Of a stretch of 43,463 nt of DNA, positions 40,501 through 43,463 are shown in pieces; within the stretch, counting starts at the first letter, position 1, and each line of letters starts with the position of its first letter. The position numbers and the translations under genes were made by a program. A model generated the notes under the pieces. It had not been told where the DNA came from. It searched no databases and saw only the letters and a program-made list of their open reading frames with translations. This stretch comes from a virus, in IMG/VR virus record IMGVR_UViG_3300021601_000001, positions 1 to 43,463 of that record; one strand, 5' to 3'.

Positions 40501-40767
40501 AGCTGAAATTGTAGTGGTATTGTTAAACACAGGTAGCTGTTTTATATCATCTTTAGTAACAGTTATACCACCTTTATAGGTTATCTGATTAGCCAAATCG
40601 CCTAAAATAGCATCTTGTTCATGGGCAGGCAAACTACCAACTGTTTGGTAAGGAGAATAACCGTATTGGTTAGCCGTTTGAGATTGAATTTGTGTGCTAA
40701 TAGTATCTAGCAACGCCTTTTTTTTAGGGGTTGCATCCATTAAAATAGGGTCATTTGAAGATGCCAT
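37549..40767 (-). CDS. Internal virion (ejection) protein, 1072 aa
   Basis: A very large protein from ATG 40767, directly after the previous stop. The first 250 residues are Gly/Ala-rich and hydrophobic (ITAIPTGLAVGAGLTLANPF LGAGWFGATS; GIAGTAGALTSFLPAYLG), fit for membrane insertion. The remainder is Lys/Glu-rich and helical with coiled coil (ATEELKKLRKQLEVETNKVL KLENEM). It belongs with the 430- and 992-aa proteins as the ejection set. No enzyme domain is recognised. Confidence 0.7.
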   Translation of the reverse strand: MASSNDPILMDATPKKKALLDTISTQIQSQTANQYGYSPYQTVGSLPAHEQDAILGDLANQITYKGGITVTKDDIKQLPVFNNTTTISAKKPSLFEGLADIGANLGEGIVQGVTGRTTDYYGDTLHDKFGILGSPNNEWVRNITAIPTGLAVGAGLTLANPFLGAGWFGATSANQALEANQQASQEAGAIGDFNQAQKIKDLQGQSAGIAGTAGALTSFLPAYLGKGLAKKALTGAGLGYAQDYATRKALDYATTGTADASLVAPEMGTLFGAGFPLAGAGFKHLLDKRAGKGAKKPHVEVPPEQIQQTKQAIQTDLQSPDINVRLKARHADLRLKRYEAQAKGKTTAFNTKNGAKVPDNVPHSAEVAKPANVDVSKTETTTGETTRTDVLKASLEKKEAKLNDLFENQFSHWKQTNGQPMNDKRSGASHFKKSDKNDDAIRNQLAEIEKTKKAIEKEAVKVEQSKFVKNSLPPSIVELLDSGKITQWRKFPDTFFVKGVDKGRFQYKDGVLSNRYYRDIPTQEQKAIFKDLYNTLNGKIEQPQIEAPTAKESSAIEAKIVEPMPTKGLLKNGDKAPPVKDGESFDDYRARLEKQVEKGMGLKKESLLNGKVSLYEKTSKKIAGDKADADIGAFTGKPLKELSNDELLKASEHFRDKAPSPETTKANERIKKLANDRILEADAKGEDTTVLRDIEANAIVGLDVLTEQGKTIAVKDAPTAFEEGIKNLKENGNVDIAKVKAETKAIIDSIDEAEMPIKAINKGSRDIDTQLQDLKALQGTQPQTPDDIRRGAGVLMGHDSFLAKETLEALGYPLKYKKFSGDANSIGWSVQIGGKKVQLYKGDSLGSLLRRNKLEGAFEAGLVKRKAGDVVKGLIDDLDPKDLTLNETDLKQKLTAYGEGLPKDGGLLTSREAEAFTLLDNAKTPEELNAVEKYVSERENDYQDGFHEEFYKHWDDRHKALEADYQGKVDNRVAKADDTRQLKATEELKKLRKQLEVETNKVLKLENEMALLSPTVRLERTLQNKVLKDAKTTAKKLKYDVENGNIDDAQFTRIVEGLSPEARNALAEEFSC

Positions 40768-40768
40768 T

Positions 40769-42061
40769 TTATCTACCAATACTGATGTTTATAGGAGGAT
40801 AAACAATACCATTAGAAGCCTTATATCCACCTTGTGTGGTACGGCTTGCACCGCCCTTACTACCCTTTGGCACTAACTTTGCAAGGGGAGGTTTAGGTGT
40901 TGTTTTTTGGGGAATTTTAGCTAGTTGCTCTTGTTTAGCCTGTTCTATTTCAGCAGAAGCTTGTTGGAATTCTTGTTGTGAGATAGCTCCATTTTTAAAC
41001 TGATTAGCAAGGTTGTTTTTAGCGTTAGCCACTTGAGAAAGAACCGATAATTTAGCAGGAGGCTTTTCCCCAGCAGGTGTTTTTTTAGCAGAAATCATGT
41101 GAGCCGTGGCGTTTTGTTGGGCTATGCCTTCCGCTGTTTGGTTATGCCGTTTTGTTTCACCTAACCCAGCCTGCTGTATGCCAACACGTTTTTGCCCAAG
41201 CCCTAGTTGACCTTGTCTATAGGTCTGTAAATTTTTTTGAGAAGCTTCAAATTGTTTTTGTTGAGCTTCTGTTTTTTTAGTACCCAATAACACTTCAGGC
41301 TTAATTAACCCTAAAGGAATACCGCCTTTTGAAACGCCAGCTTGATAAGTAACCTTTTTAGTTTTTGGGTCAACTACTTTTATTGCTGGAGGGGTTTCAC
41401 CTTCTAGTTTTCTACCCAAAGTAGCTCCGTTTGTCGCCTCATTTATAGCTTGCTCATAAGCGTGCTTAGCTTCTTCTGCTTGTTTAGCTAGCCGTTCTTT
41501 TTTAAAAGCACCCTGTTTTGTACTGTAAGAAGTGCTAGGGTCTCCTAAAGCGTTTAAATCTCTAGTATTTTCTAATTGCGTTAAAGCCTCCAAGTAATCC
41601 GCTTCACGCCCTTTAACAAACTTGTTTCCAATAACTCCCCCAGCTAACCCACCTACAGGGCTACCCGTTAATGCCATCCCAGCAATCGCAGGCAAGCCAA
41701 CGGCTAACCCACGCCCTAGCCGTGAATCTAAAAAGCTAGCAGGGTGTAACTTGTCAATATCGGCGTTACCCGTAGTTTTGTGATACGTCGGGTCTAACAG
41801 ATAATGCTTGGCTTTACCTAAAAAACCACCGCCCACTTGTTGCGGTTGCATCTGTTGCCCTGTAAAGCCACCGTTAAATGGTTTAATCCCTGTTTGTTGA
41901 GCCAATGCGTTAATATCAAAAGGGGGTAATTGCTCATCAAGCCCACCAGTCATAGGGGCTTTTGCAGGGGGTAATAATGCAGGCAAGGCGTTAGCAATAC
42001 CAGCATTTTTAGACCCCTTGCTTTTCTTTAATAACTCTAGTATTTGAGCTAAATTAGCCAT
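40769..42061 (-). CDS. Internal virion protein, 430 aa
   Basis: GGAG precedes ATG 42061. Residues ~115-150 are Gly/Ala-rich hydrophobic (GRGLAVGLPAIAGMALTGSP VGGLAGGVIG), followed by Gln/Lys-rich helices (KKTEAQQKQFEASQKNLQTY). Composition and location match the ejection protein set. No family name. Confidence 0.65.
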   Translation of the reverse strand: MANLAQILELLKKSKGSKNAGIANALPALLPPAKAPMTGGLDEQLPPFDINALAQQTGIKPFNGGFTGQQMQPQQVGGGFLGKAKHYLLDPTYHKTTGNADIDKLHPASFLDSRLGRGLAVGLPAIAGMALTGSPVGGLAGGVIGNKFVKGREADYLEALTQLENTRDLNALGDPSTSYSTKQGAFKKERLAKQAEEAKHAYEQAINEATNGATLGRKLEGETPPAIKVVDPKTKKVTYQAGVSKGGIPLGLIKPEVLLGTKKTEAQQKQFEASQKNLQTYRQGQLGLGQKRVGIQQAGLGETKRHNQTAEGIAQQNATAHMISAKKTPAGEKPPAKLSVLSQVANAKNNLANQFKNGAISQQEFQQASAEIEQAKQEQLAKIPQKTTPKPPLAKLVPKGSKGGASRTTQGGYKASNGIVYPPINISIGR

Positions 42062-42075
42062 TGTTTACACTCCTT

Positions 42076-42780
42076 TTAAGGTGCACCAGCCGCTGCTTTT
42101 GCACCAGTGCCAGCAGCACCAATTAATGCTTGCAACAGTGCGGCTTGTCTATTCTTACCAGCTTGGAAATTACCCGAATAATTACCCGTCGTGTTAGAAG
42201 CCAAACTTCCCTGTAATTGAGCTTGTTGTTGAGAGTTTTGTTGGTTCTGCAACTGTCCCCCACTATAAAGGCTGTACAAGTCCATATAGGGTTTAGCACG
42301 CATGGAAGGCAAGTTAAAGCTCTGCAAGTAGGCATTATTAGCAATATCCGCTTTGGTGTTAGCTTGGTTTTGAGCAATGTTGCCATATTGGCGTAATGCC
42401 CCAGCACTGCTACCCATTCCCGAAGCAATCGCCCCTTGGTTAAAGTCATTCTCCGCTTGGCTATACGCTTGGTTAGCTTCCCTTGTGGGAATAGTCGTTA
42501 ATGCGTCGTTATACCTTTGGTAATCCGCAGTAGATGGGTCATAGGCACTGTTAATTTTACCTAATAACGAGGGTATTTGTTGGTCAGCGTTAGTATCAAA
42601 AGCATTTTGAGCATCACTATTAGTAACGTCCGACCGATACCCGTTAATATTAGGGTCATACACTCTTGAACCAATCAGTTTGCCATTTTGGTATTGGTAT
42701 TCGTTTTTCTGCAAACTATCATTAGAGGCATTGCTATTGCCTTTTTTATAAAACCCTGTAGGGGAATATCCGCTACCCAT
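42076..42780 (-). CDS. Internal virion protein, 234 aa, Asn/Gln/Tyr-rich
   Basis: GGAGG before ATG 42780, with TAATG overlap. N-terminal beta segment (YQYQNGKLIGSRVYDPNING), then helices rich in Gln/Asn (QAYSQAENDFNQGAIASGMG; QNQQNSQQQAQLQGSLASNT) and an Ala/Gly end. Similar in style to the smaller ejection proteins (gp14/gp7-like roles). Inferred from position. Confidence 0.65.
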   Translation of the reverse strand: MGSGYSPTGFYKKGNSNASNDSLQKNEYQYQNGKLIGSRVYDPNINGYRSDVTNSDAQNAFDTNADQQIPSLLGKINSAYDPSTADYQRYNDALTTIPTREANQAYSQAENDFNQGAIASGMGSSAGALRQYGNIAQNQANTKADIANNAYLQSFNLPSMRAKPYMDLYSLYSGGQLQNQQNSQQQAQLQGSLASNTTGNYSGNFQAGKNRQAALLQALIGAAGTGAKAAAGAP

Positions 42781-43268
42781 TACTTAGCCTCCTTTTTAAG
42801 CAGGTACAATTCTACTAAATCTACGGCTTTACCACCCACAAACAAATGAGCTACTTTAATGCCTTGCTTCTTAAAGCCGTTTTGTACTTTCAATCTTTTT
42901 TCCATTGTTAAAGCCTTGCCTTTTTTAGCCTTGAGTAATGGTTGCAATACTTCTATTTTACGTAGTGCTAAAACGTCCCAACAAAAAGAAATCACGCTAT
43001 CTATGGTTTTTACCCCTTTTGGAACAAACGCAAAATGCAATAAACCCACACCGTGCGTTACATAATCCACCCAAAACGCCCCTAAAAAGCCCGCAGTGCT
43101 TTTAACCACATACGCAGGGGTATATTCTTTAATTGACTGCAAAAACCTTGTTACGGGCTTTGGGGCATCATCGATTGTTACAAAATCAGCGTGTTTAAAC
43201 GCCAACGCAGACACAAATTTAACCGCTTCTTTATCCGACCAATCTAATGGCACTATTGACACTTCCAT
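42780..43268 (-). CDS. GNAT-like acetyltransferase-fold protein
   Basis: A 162-aa protein between nozzle and ejection genes. The order of elements (HFAFVPKGVKTIDSVISFCW, LRKIEVLQPLL, NGFKKQGIKVAHLFVGGKAV, DLVELYLLKKE) follows the GNAT fold ending in GF-x-GI ... G-x-x-x-D-x-x-x-Y. P22-type phages carry DUF2824 GNAT-like proteins near head genes. The acetyl-CoA loop (Q/RxxGxG/A) is not obvious, so activity is doubtful. Start overlaps the nozzle stop (TAATG). Confidence 0.55.
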   Translation of the reverse strand: MEVSIVPLDWSDKEAVKFVSALAFKHADFVTIDDAPKPVTRFLQSIKEYTPAYVVKSTAGFLGAFWVDYVTHGVGLLHFAFVPKGVKTIDSVISFCWDVLALRKIEVLQPLLKAKKGKALTMEKRLKVQNGFKKQGIKVAHLFVGGKAVDLVELYLLKKEAK

Positions 43269-43463
43269 TATGATGCTCTATCTCCTATGTAGCTGTAATT
43301 CAATTCAATACCTGTTATGTTTAACCGCAACCCTTGGGTAGAGGTTAATTTAATCTTGATAGCCTTAGCCGAGCCGATGCCATTTAAAGGGGCAATTGTT
43401 CCCTTGTATCCCGACCATATCGACGTACCCCAAATAGCCGTACCCCAAAGACTATTAGCATTA
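43268..43463 (-). CDS. Tail nozzle/hub protein, C-terminal part
   Basis: Continues the frame of the gene that starts at 1461: reads KLTSTQGLRLNITGIELNYS then YIGDRAS and TAA (43268-43270). Bases 43337-43463 are the same DNA as 1-127, so only 43268-43336 (22 codons and stop) are new. Full gene length is 1530 nt. Confidence 0.8.
   Translation of the reverse strand, partial: NANSLWGTAIWGTSIWSGYKGTIAPLNGIGSAKAIKIKLTSTQGLRLNITGIELNYSYIGDRAS
43337..43463. repeat. Terminal direct repeat, right copy
   Basis: Identical to 1-127; marks the overlap where the assembly closes into a circle. Confidence 0.95.

Overview
The window is a complete tailed-phage genome assembled as a circle. Bases 43337-43463 repeat bases 1-127 exactly, and the tail-nozzle gene reads unbroken across that join, so the unique genome is 43,336 bp with an arbitrary cut point. 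The gene set (large terminase, ~700-residue portal, scaffold, capsid protein, adaptor, nozzle, three or four internal/ejection proteins, fibre proteins, no tape measure, no sheath) is that of a short-tailed podovirus. The host is not identifiable. AT-rich DNA, strong Shine-Dalgarno sites, sigma70-type promoters and a small M15 peptidase endolysin with no wall-binding domain suit a Gram-negative bacterium. I see no integrase, repressor, DNA polymerase or RNA polymerase, so it is probably lytic and uses host polymerases.

Late genes (minus strand, running from 9.2 kb down to 1, across the join, then 43.3 kb down to 28.8 kb): a zinc/helix-turn-helix protein, TerS, TerL, portal, two small proteins, scaffold, major capsid protein, a Rho-independent terminator, adaptor, nozzle (split by the contig ends), a GNAT-like protein, internal proteins of 234, 430, 1072 and 992 aa, three fibre/tip proteins, a 55-aa protein, endolysin, a coiled-coil membrane protein (holin or spanin), a small winged-helix protein and a terminator at 28.77-28.83 kb.

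Early genes (plus strand, 9.3-28.6 kb): a strong extended -10 promoter at 9302 starts a four-gene block that includes a very acidic 88-aa protein. Next come a divergent LHH nuclease gene (10.5-10.8 kb) and a repeat-rich AT-rich intergenic stretch (10.85-11.2 kb) that I read as the likely replication origin. It precedes a promoter, an attenuator-like leader and a large ATPase-primase fusion. Then come a protein made of four GntR-type winged helices, a RusA-like resolvase, an ERF annealase, an SSB and more than 30 small, tightly overlapping genes of unknown function, many of them membrane microproteins.

The most striking object is a gene-free stretch of about 730 nt at 16.77-17.50 kb. It has no credible plus-strand protein but carries at least a dozen perfect or near-perfect helices, a pseudoknot, a three-way junction, a 10-bp long-range helix and its own T8 terminator. 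It is best read as a large ornate noncoding RNA in the size class of GOLLD and ROOL. A second, smaller structured element lies at 28.05-28.17 kb. Other points of note are an in-frame TGA inside a small early gene, a pair of genes overlapping in two frames, and leaderless-looking starts.
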